45,613 bases of DNA, from IMG/VR virus record IMGVR_UViG_3300044295_000411, positions 1 through 45,613 of that record, one strand, 5' to 3'. The translations under genes were made by a program, and so were the position numbers. The stretch comes from a virus. The notes beneath the pieces were generated by a model, which was given only the letters and a program-made list of their open reading frames with translations, was not told the origin of the DNA and searched no databases. This document shows positions 8,298 through 15,757 of the stretch, in pieces (the stretch's first letter is position 1; each line of letters begins with the position of its first letter).

Positions 8298-9443
8298 ATG
8301 TTACTTTGCGAATTATTTGACAGGCCCTATACCTTGACCTGGGACGAAAACTGGGCACCGTATGCAATCTCTGCCTACACCGACGCAAAAACCGGTAGGC
8401 TCAGGATAACTTTTGATAGATCAACAGTTTCACAAGCTGTTATAGTTGAATTTAGTATCAGTGGTAGTTTTGACTTGACTGGTCAGGGAGATGAGTTGGC
8501 AATATTCGCCACTGTAAAACAAGCGATAGCTGAATATCTACAACACTATGGTAGACCTAAATTTTTCATACTTACCAGCAAAGGTGAAAAACGCAGTAAG
8601 TTGTATTTAAATCTTTTGAGACGTTATGCCGGTTCAATTGGCTATCAAGAAACATCAGCAACGGTTTTGCCCGATGACGTGCAAGAAGATCTGGGGGAAA
8701 TGCTAAGAGGTGATGATCTTTTCTTGTTGCAGGACACTCACGCTGAACTAGACGAAGGCTGGAGAGAAAAAACTGCGGCAGCGATGGCAGCGGCAACACT
8801 GGGCTATGGCGCGATCAGTCAGCTAAAGCAACCCACACCACAGACTCCACAAGCACAAATAGTTCAGCCACAAAAAGCTGCTCCACAGACACAAAAAGCT
8901 GTTCCACAGGCTAGTATAGATGACAAAATAGAAGCCAGTGTTCCGGAACAGCATCGTGAAGTAGTACGTCAAGCTCGCGCTGCTGGTATACATGGTGATG
9001 AATTAGCGCATTTTATATCACAGGTAAAAAAAGAAGTAGGTGGGACTTGGAGCCTAACAGAATTACCACCACCGGACAGCAAAAATCCTCGAGCATACTT
9101 TATGCGTAAGTATGATTTTAAAAAGACCCTGGGTAATACAAAAATTGGTGATGGTTGGTTATTTAGGGGCGGTGGTTACTTGCATTTGACTGGTCGTGAC
9201 AACTATACAAGATGTAGCAAAGCCTTATATGGTGATGATAGATTGGTAGCAAATCCTGATATAGTGAGAACAGACAAGGATATAGCTATTAAAACAGCGA
9301 TTTGGTATTGGAAAAATCGAGTAGCAACACATGTGTCGGACTTTAGTAAGGCTTCGGTGGGGCAAGTTACTAAAAGAGTTAACAAAGGTCAAAAGGGTCT
9401 TAAACAGCGACAAGCCTATTATCAGCAACTAGCGCAACGCTAA
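8298..9443 (+). CDS. Two-domain protein with C-terminal GH19 (chitinase/lysozyme-like) domain
   Basis: A 381-residue protein. The N-terminus MLLCELFDRPYTLTW resembles a recurrent phage N-terminal block and is partly similar to the capsid-targeting leaders, but has no (L/I)xE site. Residues about 30-120 form a small domain (ELAIFATVKQAIAEYL, SKGEKRSKLYLNLLRRY) seen in other T4-like phages, function unknown. A Pro/Gln linker (about 177-205) leads to a GH19-like domain: E246 in KKEVGG aligns with the catalytic Glu of the endolysin at 13404, followed by FRGGGYLHLTGRDNY and YGDDRLVANPD. Likely a virion-associated peptidoglycan hydrolase used at entry or assembly. It converges with the minus-strand operon, with only 13 bases between. 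Confidence 0.82.
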   Translation: MLLCELFDRPYTLTWDENWAPYAISAYTDAKTGRLRITFDRSTVSQAVIVEFSISGSFDLTGQGDELAIFATVKQAIAEYLQHYGRPKFFILTSKGEKRSKLYLNLLRRYAGSIGYQETSATVLPDDVQEDLGEMLRGDDLFLLQDTHAELDEGWREKTAAAMAAATLGYGAISQLKQPTPQTPQAQIVQPQKAAPQTQKAVPQASIDDKIEASVPEQHREVVRQARAAGIHGDELAHFISQVKKEVGGTWSLTELPPPDSKNPRAYFMRKYDFKKTLGNTKIGDGWLFRGGGYLHLTGRDNYTRCSKALYGDDRLVANPDIVRTDKDIAIKTAIWYWKNRVATHVSDFSKASVGQVTKRVNKGQKGLKQRQAYYQQLAQR

Positions 9444-9456
9444 CCAGCAAACAAGA

Positions 9457-10212
9457 TTAACGTGCCTTGAGCCAGGCCAGGGCTCGTTGTATCAATGTGG
9501 GCTGAGTGGCCTGTGCCACGGCCTGGGGCGTGGCATAGAACTTGTAGGCTCGGCTTAAAAGTCTGCGATAGCGTGGATCTCGAGTGCCCTGGGGATACAA
9601 CTCTGTGATTCTGCTACGGGCAAATACCTGTTGTATAGCACGCCACAGGATGTCTTGAGACCGCGCCTCTTGACCGGGCTGGCCGAACAGCTCATCAATA
9701 TCTTGAAATTTTTTAATCTCTTGTGCCAGGCTAACCAGGGCTTCTGTGAGACGAGCATCTATTTCGTGCTGTAGCCTGAGGTAGTGTTGATATTCCTGGT
9801 CGCCAATGCCACCATCGTGGATATTGGCCTGTCCACGGAACGCTATGCCCTTGTGGGTATCCATGGCATGTGTAAGCTCGTGTGCCAGTGTATTGATCAG
9901 CTCGGGTCGATCCAACTCGGGCTTGATCAAACTGGCATTTATTTGAATGCGATTTTCCGAACGACTCCAGGAGCCGAGATTTTGGGGTTTCATTTGACCA
10001 TCTACCTGCACCCACACATTCTTCACAACTGCATTGACTGCGGCGTTTTGGAAACGAGGCTGTACCACCTGTTTCAAGGGCAGCGCACGAAAGATGCGCC
10101 AGGGCTCCCGGCTCTGCTGCAATTTTGCCAGATAATCAGCTACCAGACCAGCGATGGCTTCAATTTCTCGTATCTCTTCCGCGGTTTCTCGCAGTATTTC
10201 TCTCAGTCTCAT
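9457..10212 (-). CDS. Putative zinc metallopeptidase (HExxH) with capsid-targeting-like leader
   Basis: A 251-residue protein, last gene of the minus operon. The leader MRLREILRE|T ends in an LxE site. Residues 107-115 (NTLAHELTH) give the zinc-binding HExxH at 111-115, and HEIDAR with E150 is a candidate third ligand, as in other phage HELTH proteins. An amphipathic N-terminal helix (about 10-35) follows the leader. Its start overlaps the stop of the upstream gene (ATGA type). The gene is much more GC-rich than its neighbours (37 of 60 bases at 9481-9540), which suggests recent acquisition. A packaged or injected protease acting on a head or host protein is inference. Confidence 0.8.
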   Translation of the reverse strand: MRLREILRETAEEIREIEAIAGLVADYLAKLQQSREPWRIFRALPLKQVVQPRFQNAAVNAVVKNVWVQVDGQMKPQNLGSWSRSENRIQINASLIKPELDRPELINTLAHELTHAMDTHKGIAFRGQANIHDGGIGDQEYQHYLRLQHEIDARLTEALVSLAQEIKKFQDIDELFGQPGQEARSQDILWRAIQQVFARSRITELYPQGTRDPRYRRLLSRAYKFYATPQAVAQATQPTLIQRALAWLKAR

Positions 10213-11609
10213 CGTGTAGTTCCCCTGTAAGCCCGGCGCACCAGCTTGGGATGTTCCACTTTTAGGTATTGCATGAATTTTTGTCCATCCTCTGTGGACA
10301 TCATTTCTTTAAACGTATCATGTTGTAGCATATCGTGATAAAGTTGTGCAAAACGCACTCCATGCTGTATCGCGCCCAGGGCATGGGCTAGCTCATGTAC
10401 CAGCACATAGAGATTTCGCTCGCCTGGTGCTAAAACAATCTGTTGCCCACCGCCCCATAAATCCTGCGTGTAGCTAAAATATTTGCCACCGTGCTTTGCA
10501 CCTTTGCCAAAAAGTAGCTGTGGCTTTTTTCGGCGAGTTTTTATTATATCAGCATAGTGGTCCCATAGCATATCCAATGCAGTTTGCAGTGAAGTTAAAC
10601 TGCGTGGTCGCTTCATACCCCAAATCTTTTCAATAGTACCTTCGTTAAAATATAAGCTGCGAGTAGCCATACCCTGTTTGACGGCCAGTGGTCTACGTGG
10701 ATTCACTGTTTCGGTTGTGGGTTTTTGTGAGGCTTTTTCTTGGTCAACAATCTTATCCCACTTGTCAGCAATCATATTTTTGAATTCTATTATTGACTTG
10801 ATTCTATGTTGGCGCATATAATTGAGAATCTCTATTGCAGATCGACGTGTTGCGCCAGCGCCTGGTTTACGTGCATTGCTTATCTCGGTAGTTAAACCAT
10901 TGTCTTCGTTTTTGTGTGCATAGTATCGCAGATTATAGCGCAGCTTGTCCGCACTTTTTGTGAGTTCTTTAGTTGCTTTTTTGTGCAGTAATTCAATCCA
11001 GTCTTCAAGATAATTTTTTGATCTACCAGTATAGCCAGGCAGTTGTATACCTTTTAGATTAGGTAATTTAGCTGTAATTTTTTGACTGCGCCTAGTATCC
11101 TGTAATCGCCAAGCGGCTTCATTGTCGTACAAAAATACTGGAATCTTGCGTAGTTTACAGGCTATGAGTAATTGTCGTACTTGTGAGCTTCTATACTCCT
11201 GAGCAACATGTAAAAATATGTGTACCTGTGTTATTGCGTTAGCTGGTATCTCTGGTTCTCTAGCGAATACACGATCTTCACTTTCACGGGTCCTATCGCT
11301 ATCAGGATATAACCAGGATCTTTCCCAGTAATCTACAGGTTTGACGGGATAACGACCATTAAACCACGTGCCATCTATATTAAGCATGACCGCACCATTG
11401 CTGGCCCAGCGATGATAATCACCAGTCAGCGTTCTAGTAAAACTGATAAAATAATTATAGCCAGGTGGTGCTAGTTTAGCTTCGCTGGGCGAACCAATGC
11501 TTATGGCCAATTGGAATCTGTTGTTCTTGATGATGTCTAATGCATTATATGCACTGGTATAGTGATATAATACAGGACTGGCGCGCTCAAATAAATTTTG
11601 TTGTCTCAT
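10209..11609 (-). CDS. Two-domain protein: ADP-ribosyltransferase-like N-terminus and HELAH metallopeptidase C-terminus
   Basis: A 466-residue protein. The leader MRQQNLFE|R resembles the other late leaders. Residues about 12-140 contain LYHYTSAYNALDIIKNN, then YFISFTRT and ESEDRVFARE. This order (H-Y, S-T/R, E-x-E-like) recalls ADP-ribosyltransferase folds, but the assignment is tentative. The C-terminal domain has LYVLVHELAHALG with the HExxH at 405-409 and HG shortly after, a typical zinc peptidase helix. T4 packages ADP-ribosyltransferase Alt in its head, so a virion-carried effector is plausible. ATGA overlaps at both ends show coupled translation with its neighbours. Confidence 0.72.
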   Translation of the reverse strand: MRQQNLFERASPVLYHYTSAYNALDIIKNNRFQLAISIGSPSEAKLAPPGYNYFISFTRTLTGDYHRWASNGAVMLNIDGTWFNGRYPVKPVDYWERSWLYPDSDRTRESEDRVFAREPEIPANAITQVHIFLHVAQEYRSSQVRQLLIACKLRKIPVFLYDNEAAWRLQDTRRSQKITAKLPNLKGIQLPGYTGRSKNYLEDWIELLHKKATKELTKSADKLRYNLRYYAHKNEDNGLTTEISNARKPGAGATRRSAIEILNYMRQHRIKSIIEFKNMIADKWDKIVDQEKASQKPTTETVNPRRPLAVKQGMATRSLYFNEGTIEKIWGMKRPRSLTSLQTALDMLWDHYADIIKTRRKKPQLLFGKGAKHGGKYFSYTQDLWGGGQQIVLAPGERNLYVLVHELAHALGAIQHGVRFAQLYHDMLQHDTFKEMMSTEDGQKFMQYLKVEHPKLVRRAYRGTTR

Positions 11610-12292
11610 GGGTCATACACCAAATGGTCGATACGTCGGTATCTAATATTGAAAGCATTCATTAATAGTTCAACTTCACGTAAACATCTATCACGTGCGC
11701 CACCCACCAAATAAGCACCACTAAAGCGTTTTAGTTGTGCAACACTGGTCCAGTTTACACTAATGGGATCGTCCAGCATCCAGGGCCTAAATTCTGATCC
11801 TATCAAGGCTCGCATATTGATGTCATAGTCATCAGAGCCCTCGCCACCAAATAGTTCTCTACTGTCAGTGAGTTTGTTTTGATAAAGTAGTCTAATCACA
11901 CGTATAATTGTTGCGGGACTAATGCCCACGTCCATCCATGACCTAAAATATCCATATCCCTTGTCTACTATGGTAAACCTGCGCCAATCAACTGAGGGGC
12001 AATTGGGATTTTCCCTATATTCGTCAGTAGTATCGTCATAGTTATATCGTTCTTCTTCTGGACAAATGGTATTGTCCCAGTATTGCTTTATGCTTTGCAC
12101 GGTATCACCACTGAGCCCTTGCTCTTCGGCATTAACAAACATCAGCACAGGTCCAGTTTGCCGCACCACAAATTTAATGATGTCGACGCAAACTGGACTT
12201 TCATCACCATCAGCGATGCCGCAGTATTCAGGCTGCACATCAACACATATTACTGGATGTGCTAGACCCTCGGTGATTTCTCTGGCTCTCAT
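11606..12292 (-). CDS. Isochorismatase-like cysteine hydrolase family protein with leader
   Basis: A 228-residue protein with leader MRAREITE|G (IxE site). The rest follows the order of isochorismatase/nicotinamidase-type hydrolases: VICVDVQPEYCG with D18, RFTIVDKGYGYFR with K111, and YLVGGARDRCLREVELL with C203, which could form the Asp-Lys-Cys triad. The length suits that fold. Substrates in the family include isochorismate, nicotinamide and N-carbamoyl compounds; none can be assigned here. It lies inside the late minus operon and overlaps its neighbours by 1 and 4 bases. An inactive scaffold-like member is also possible. Confidence 0.72.
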   Translation of the reverse strand: MRAREITEGLAHPVICVDVQPEYCGIADGDESPVCVDIIKFVVRQTGPVLMFVNAEEQGLSGDTVQSIKQYWDNTICPEEERYNYDDTTDEYRENPNCPSVDWRRFTIVDKGYGYFRSWMDVGISPATIIRVIRLLYQNKLTDSRELFGGEGSDDYDINMRALIGSEFRPWMLDDPISVNWTSVAQLKRFSGAYLVGGARDRCLREVELLMNAFNIRYRRIDHLVYDP

Positions 12293-13392
12293 TATTTTTT
12301 ATCCACAGTCGCATTATTTGTTGGCAGTGGTGGTGGGGTAGTTTTCATATATGGGGCCAGCTCTTTATTAAATATTTCGGCTGCGGTCGAGTCTAGTAAA
12401 TCATAAGGCTGCCCGTTATTAGGCCAATTACGTGCCACATGCAACTGTTGTGGTGAACCCGGATATAGCTGTTGATATCTTATAACCTGGTTAGAGAGTT
12501 GATCCCATGACATTGGGCCTTGTGTTTTTTGCCCAGGCACAATTAATAAAAAGCCACTATTTTCGTATCGTTTATCTATTTCCTGTGATTGTTTTGCCAA
12601 CTGTTGCAGTTGGCTGCGTACTTTTTGATGATATGCAGATGCATGCGCGGCAATCTTTGGATTTTTTCTTATATAATCATCTAGTTGTTTTATGATATCT
12701 GTAATTGTTTCTCTAACCCAATCTGTATAATTAACTTCGACACTTTGATTATTGGTAAAACGATAACTCTCTGTTTTCGCAGATTTTAATGCTAGAGAAA
12801 GACGTTTTACAGAGCCTTCTAGGTGACTGTCAAAGGTGTTGAAATGCTGATCTTGGGTGGTTTCTCCAGCAGCACCATATTTCATTATGATATCATTTAC
12901 AGTATCAGAATAATCAGTCATATCTAATTCAGCTACAGAATTCCTACCAATGTCCAGTGGATCTATTCCTTGCGATTGCAGATATTGAAACACAGCTTGG
13001 TTTCTATCACCGGAATAAAATTCAATCGGCAATTTGTTTGGATTATCCATACCCTGTGGGACTAAAATAACTGCCTTTCCAATATATAATTTTCCATCCT
13101 TGTCCACATTATACCATGTGTCTTCCAGTCTAGCACCAGACATTGGAGCCTTAATTTCTTTTGGGTTTGCAATTATAGCTACTACTGCGTTGTCCCAGTT
13201 TCCCATTTCATGACCAGCTACTACGCCATTTACAACAAAGTGTATCGTGTTTCGATCGCTATCACCATACCTATATATAAAAATACCGTGCTGGTCGTGT
13301 CCAATCCCATTCAAGTCAGGCTGTACTCGAACCAAACGAATATTGTCGGTATCAAATCCTACCTTTTCAAAAATAAATTCTTTGGCTCGCAT
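12292..13392 (-). CDS. Unknown late protein with capsid-targeting-like leader
   Basis: A 366-residue protein with leader MRAKEFIFE|K ending in an IxE site. I do not recognise a domain. Residues about 20-120 appear beta-rich (IRLVRVQPDLNG, GIFIYRYGD, TIHFVVNG), the middle contains a helical coiled stretch (WVRETITDIIKQLDDYIRKN, QQLAKQSQEIDKRY), and the C-terminus is Pro-rich. A segment VPGQKTQGPMSWDQLSNQV followed by LYPGSPQQLHVARN resembles a small GYF_2-like module, which is weak evidence. It is the second gene of the operon after the endolysin and overlaps the next by one base. Confidence 0.7.
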   Translation of the reverse strand: MRAKEFIFEKVGFDTDNIRLVRVQPDLNGIGHDQHGIFIYRYGDSDRNTIHFVVNGVVAGHEMGNWDNAVVAIIANPKEIKAPMSGARLEDTWYNVDKDGKLYIGKAVILVPQGMDNPNKLPIEFYSGDRNQAVFQYLQSQGIDPLDIGRNSVAELDMTDYSDTVNDIIMKYGAAGETTQDQHFNTFDSHLEGSVKRLSLALKSAKTESYRFTNNQSVEVNYTDWVRETITDIIKQLDDYIRKNPKIAAHASAYHQKVRSQLQQLAKQSQEIDKRYENSGFLLIVPGQKTQGPMSWDQLSNQVIRYQQLYPGSPQQLHVARNWPNNGQPYDLLDSTAAEIFNKELAPYMKTTPPPLPTNNATVDKK

Positions 13393-13403
13393 GTACTACC
13401 CTG

Positions 13404-14243
13404 TCAGCCTATCAATTTGCTGTAAGTAGCAGGGCCAACAACACCATCAGCAGTGAGGCCATTGGCGGCTTGCCACTTCTTTACCGCAGCTTCGGTACCG
13501 GGACCAAATGCGCCATCAGCGGTCAATCCCAGTTTAGTTTGTACCGCGGCTACAGCATCGCCACGGCTACCAACACGTAAGCTTTCTGTCAGCACCGCGG
13601 TGGTGTGTGCAGGTACCTTGCCACCAAATACCGCCAGAGCTTCCTCATAGTGCTTTTTACGATCGTCTAGTCCAATGGTACCACCGTTCACACGTTTGGT
13701 CATAGCCACAACATCACCACGATCAGCAATCTCATTTAACCCATTCTTCTTCCAAAACCAACAAGCGGTGCTAAGTGCGGCACTTTTGTCTTTGGTAACG
13801 AGATCAGGGTCACGTACCAAGCGATCATCACCATAAACATCCTGGCTGCAATGAGTGTAATTGTCCTTGCCAGTCAATTGTATAGGACCACGACCTCTAA
13901 AACGATAGCCGTCACCGCTGGCTTCGTCACCGTTGCCCATGCGGCTGCTATATACACGATTAGCTATTTTTTCCGGTTGACGTGCGTAGTCATTTGCGTT
14001 AACATTAGCAAAGTATTTAGGGAAAATTTTACCCAAGCCATCTGCGCTATAATTGAGGTTTTCTTGAAGTATAGTGAATCCAGCACTTTCATGTATACAT
14101 TGTGCCAAAAAACCAGCTACTCGCAGCTCAGTGTCAATGCCAAATTTTGGCAGTGTTTCTGACATAGCCTTAAACCAATCTGCGACTTCCTTATTTTTAG
14201 GCATGATGTGAGTGATTTGATCTTGGGTAAAGTTAAATTTCAT
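13404..14243 (-). CDS. Endolysin: GH19 catalytic domain plus PG_binding_1 domain
   Basis: A 279-residue peptidoglycan hydrolase. The N-terminal GH19 domain (about 1-205) has FLAQCIHESAGF with the catalytic Glu E52, ENLNYSA shortly after, FRGRGPIQLTGKDNY and YGDDRLVRDPD. The C-terminal 65 residues form a PG_binding_1 module (VGSRGDAVAAVQTKLGL, DGAFGPGTEAAVKKWQ, DGVVGPATYSKLIG). There is no signal sequence, so export needs the holin encoded at 25648. It is the first gene of the minus operon, with an AAGGAGAAA ribosome site and a perfect TATAAATA late promoter upstream. It is paralogous to the C-terminal domain of the protein at 8298. Confidence 0.93.
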   Translation of the reverse strand: MKFNFTQDQITHIMPKNKEVADWFKAMSETLPKFGIDTELRVAGFLAQCIHESAGFTILQENLNYSADGLGKIFPKYFANVNANDYARQPEKIANRVYSSRMGNGDEASGDGYRFRGRGPIQLTGKDNYTHCSQDVYGDDRLVRDPDLVTKDKSAALSTACWFWKKNGLNEIADRGDVVAMTKRVNGGTIGLDDRKKHYEEALAVFGGKVPAHTTAVLTESLRVGSRGDAVAAVQTKLGLTADGAFGPGTEAAVKKWQAANGLTADGVVGPATYSKLIG

Positions 14244-14264
14244 TGAGTTTCTCCTTATTTCTTA

Positions 14265-14272
14265 TATTTATA
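14265..14272 (-). promoter_or_regulatory. Perfect T4 late promoter TATAAATA for the minus-strand operon
   Basis: Read on the minus strand the sequence is TATAAATA, identical to the T4 late consensus. It lies 21 bases before the endolysin ATG, with AAGGAGAAA between. It should drive all five minus-strand genes, since no other promoter is visible among them. Confidence 0.82.
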
Positions 14273-14568
14273 TGGATCTTGACATACTCAGCACAACAAT
14301 AGACAGTCCTGAACACTGGTACGAAATACGTGCAGCGTTAAGTCAACTGGCTAAAAACAATGTAGAATATAGACGCGATTTTGCCGTAGTGATACGAGCA
14401 ATTGATACCAAGATTCGTGAAGCTAGCCAAATTGCTGTGGGATTCAAACTCAAGCCTGGTAATGTGCACATACAGCAGCGATATGATGAAAAACTGCGCG
14501 AAGCCAACGATATCCTGTATCCTATACAGCAAAATCTCCTTTTAGTATTGCTGTCAAAACAGCATTAA
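14272..14568 (+). CDS. Small helical protein of unknown function
   Basis: A 98-residue, mostly helical protein starting MDLDILSTTIDSPEHWYEIR. I do not recognise it. The ATG lies immediately at the divergent minus-strand promoter, without a clear ribosome site or plus-strand promoter, so the start is uncertain. It is followed by a late promoter for the next gene. Sequence character (balanced charge, no runs) supports a real gene. Confidence 0.65.
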   Translation: MDLDILSTTIDSPEHWYEIRAALSQLAKNNVEYRRDFAVVIRAIDTKIREASQIAVGFKLKPGNVHIQQRYDEKLREANDILYPIQQNLLLVLLSKQH

Positions 14569-14569
14569 A

Positions 14570-14577
14570 GCTAAATA
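14570..14577 (+). promoter_or_regulatory. Late promoter octamer GCTAAATA
   Basis: GCTAAATA 3 bases after the stop of the preceding gene and 82 bases before the ATG at 14660, so the transcript has a long structured leader. Confidence 0.78.
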
Positions 14578-14581
14578 CTGT

Positions 14582-14624
14582 ATCCGCTAGAATAGGTTTA
14601 GCGGATTTATGCGGTACCCACCGC
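14582..14624 (+). promoter_or_regulatory. Two hairpins in the 5' leader of the gene at 14660
   Basis: ATCCGCTA (14582-14589) pairs with TAGCGGAT (14599-14606), and GCGGT (14611-14615) pairs with ACCGC (14620-14624). Both stems would form in the late mRNA, near its 5' end, ahead of the TAAGGAG ribosome site. A role in mRNA stability is likely; no riboswitch class is recognised. Confidence 0.65.
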
Positions 14625-14659
14625 GTAGGGCCTAGAACGCCACATAAGGAGACAACAAA

Positions 14660-15109
14660 ATGGGACGTCCACTTAAATTGACGGAAACAGTTGAAGGCAC
14701 ATTGAAAGTCGGTGCTATTGGTAACACAAGCCAAACAGGTAATCAGATTCAAGTAACAGCATACCTACCACCTAATACCAGCACAGACTGGATCAGTGGT
14801 TCAGGCGGCACAGCAGCACGTACTAGCTATCTTTTGAATCAAAAAGGCAGCAAGCGTTTTACATGCGTGAATGCCACAGATGGTACTGGTATTTGTAAAC
14901 TAGTAACTACTTCACCAGCAGCAGGTGAATTTAGAATGTTTGCTACTGATAACAGCGGTAAAACTTACTATGTAAGCAAAATTTCCGGACGCAAAGCCAC
15001 ATTGGTGCAATATGGCGCCAGTGGTTGGGAGTTCGCAGATGGTGCTAGCGTAGCTTGGAATTTAACCGCAGCTGAAACTGGACTAAGCGTAATTATTACT
15101 GGTGCGTAA
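14660..15109 (+). CDS. Small virion-type beta-rich protein, probably highly expressed
   Basis: A 149-residue protein starting MGRPLKLTETVEGTLKVGAIG. It is Gly/Thr/Ser-rich, with two cysteines near the middle, and looks like a compact beta structure. Similar short proteins occur in cyanophage-type genomes, from memory, without a firm function. It has its own late promoter, a stabilised leader, a strong ribosome site (TAAGGAG) and a following terminator: the architecture of an abundant structural protein such as a head decoration or tail-associated protein. Confidence 0.75.
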   Translation: MGRPLKLTETVEGTLKVGAIGNTSQTGNQIQVTAYLPPNTSTDWISGSGGTAARTSYLLNQKGSKRFTCVNATDGTGICKLVTTSPAAGEFRMFATDNSGKTYYVSKISGRKATLVQYGASGWEFADGASVAWNLTAAETGLSVIITGA

Positions 15110-15131
15110 TCGTACAAGTATATGCAACACT

Positions 15132-15160
15132 AAGCCACAGTGTAAATACTGTGGCTTTTT
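15132..15160 (+). terminator. Rho-independent terminator after the gene at 14660
   Basis: AAGCCACAG (15132-15140) pairs with CTGTGGCTT (15149-15157) around the loop TGTAAATA and runs into a T tract. The loop itself resembles a late promoter octamer. Confidence 0.9.
15141..15148 (+). promoter_or_regulatory. Possible late promoter TGTAAATA inside the terminator loop
   Basis: TGTAAATA differs from T4 TATAAATA at one base. It lies 16 bases before the ATG at 15165, which otherwise has no promoter and is cut off by the terminator. A promoter nested in a terminator loop is plausible but unproven. Confidence 0.45.
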
Positions 15161-15164
15161 CATT

Positions 15165-15731
15165 ATGACAACCGCATTTGTTTTAGGTAACGGCACATCT
15201 CGTCGCACTATAGAGCTTAATAATTTGCGTAAGTATGGCAAAATTTATGGCTGCAATGCTCTTTATAGAGATTTTGCGCCGGACGTATTAATAGCAACAG
15301 ATCCTGGTATTAGCACCGAAATACAAAACAGCGGATATGCCCTACAGCATGAGTTTTATACTAGAAGCCCACTGCCCAATAAAGGTGCTGAACGTATTCA
15401 ATATAACTTTGGTTACAGTAGCGGCCCTATTGCTATCAGCTATGCCAGTATGGAAAACTGTGATCCCATTTACTTGTTGGGCTTTGATTTTAGCGGCATT
15501 AATGGTCGCTTTAATAACTTATACGCTGATACTACTCATTATAAACGTAGTGACATGCCGGAAACTTATTTTGGTAATTGGGTTGATCAAGTACGTACCA
15601 TAATAGCGGCACATAAAAACCGTCAGTATATAAGAGTAGTGTTATCAAATGCGTTTATCCCGCCTATTTTTGCACAATTATCTAATTTAAAACATCTGCC
15701 GCTAGAACAATTTGTGGATAGCCATAAATAA
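15165..15731 (+). CDS. DUF115/glycosyltransferase-42-like Rossmann protein
   Basis: A 188-residue protein. I start it at the ATG at 15165 because an upstream in-frame GTG (15102) would translate through the terminator. The N-terminus AFVLGNGTSRRTIEL is a GNGxS nucleotide-sugar-type loop, followed by IYGCNALYRDFAPDVLIATD and later DPIYLLGFDFSG. This pattern is seen in MptE/DUF115-type proteins and in sialyltransferase-like GT42 folds. It may modify a sugar or glycan; the exact reaction is unknown. It is shorter than full-length members. Confidence 0.65.
   Translation: MTTAFVLGNGTSRRTIELNNLRKYGKIYGCNALYRDFAPDVLIATDPGISTEIQNSGYALQHEFYTRSPLPNKGAERIQYNFGYSSGPIAISYASMENCDPIYLLGFDFSGINGRFNNLYADTTHYKRSDMPETYFGNWVDQVRTIIAAHKNRQYIRVVLSNAFIPPIFAQLSNLKHLPLEQFVDSHK
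15723..15730 (+). promoter_or_regulatory. Late promoter octamer CATAAATA
   Basis: CATAAATA overlaps the last codons of the preceding gene and lies 27 bases before the ATG at 15758, with AAAAGG between as a weak ribosome site. Confidence 0.72.
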
Positions 15732-15757
15732 CTATATTACAAAAGGTATCAAGACTT

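Noticed and set aside
9430-9442. Small inverted repeat TAGCG-CAA-CGCTA between the converging genes
   Set aside because: Only five pairs and no T run on either strand; not convincing as a terminator.
9784-10230. 148-residue open frame on the plus strand
   Set aside because: Antisense to the HELTH peptidase gene and no ribosome site; the minus-strand frame has the zinc motif and operon overlaps.
15102-15164. Upstream GTG start for the DUF115-like protein
   Set aside because: Translation would pass through the terminator hairpin and add residues unlike the family; ATG 15165 precedes the GNGxS motif directly.
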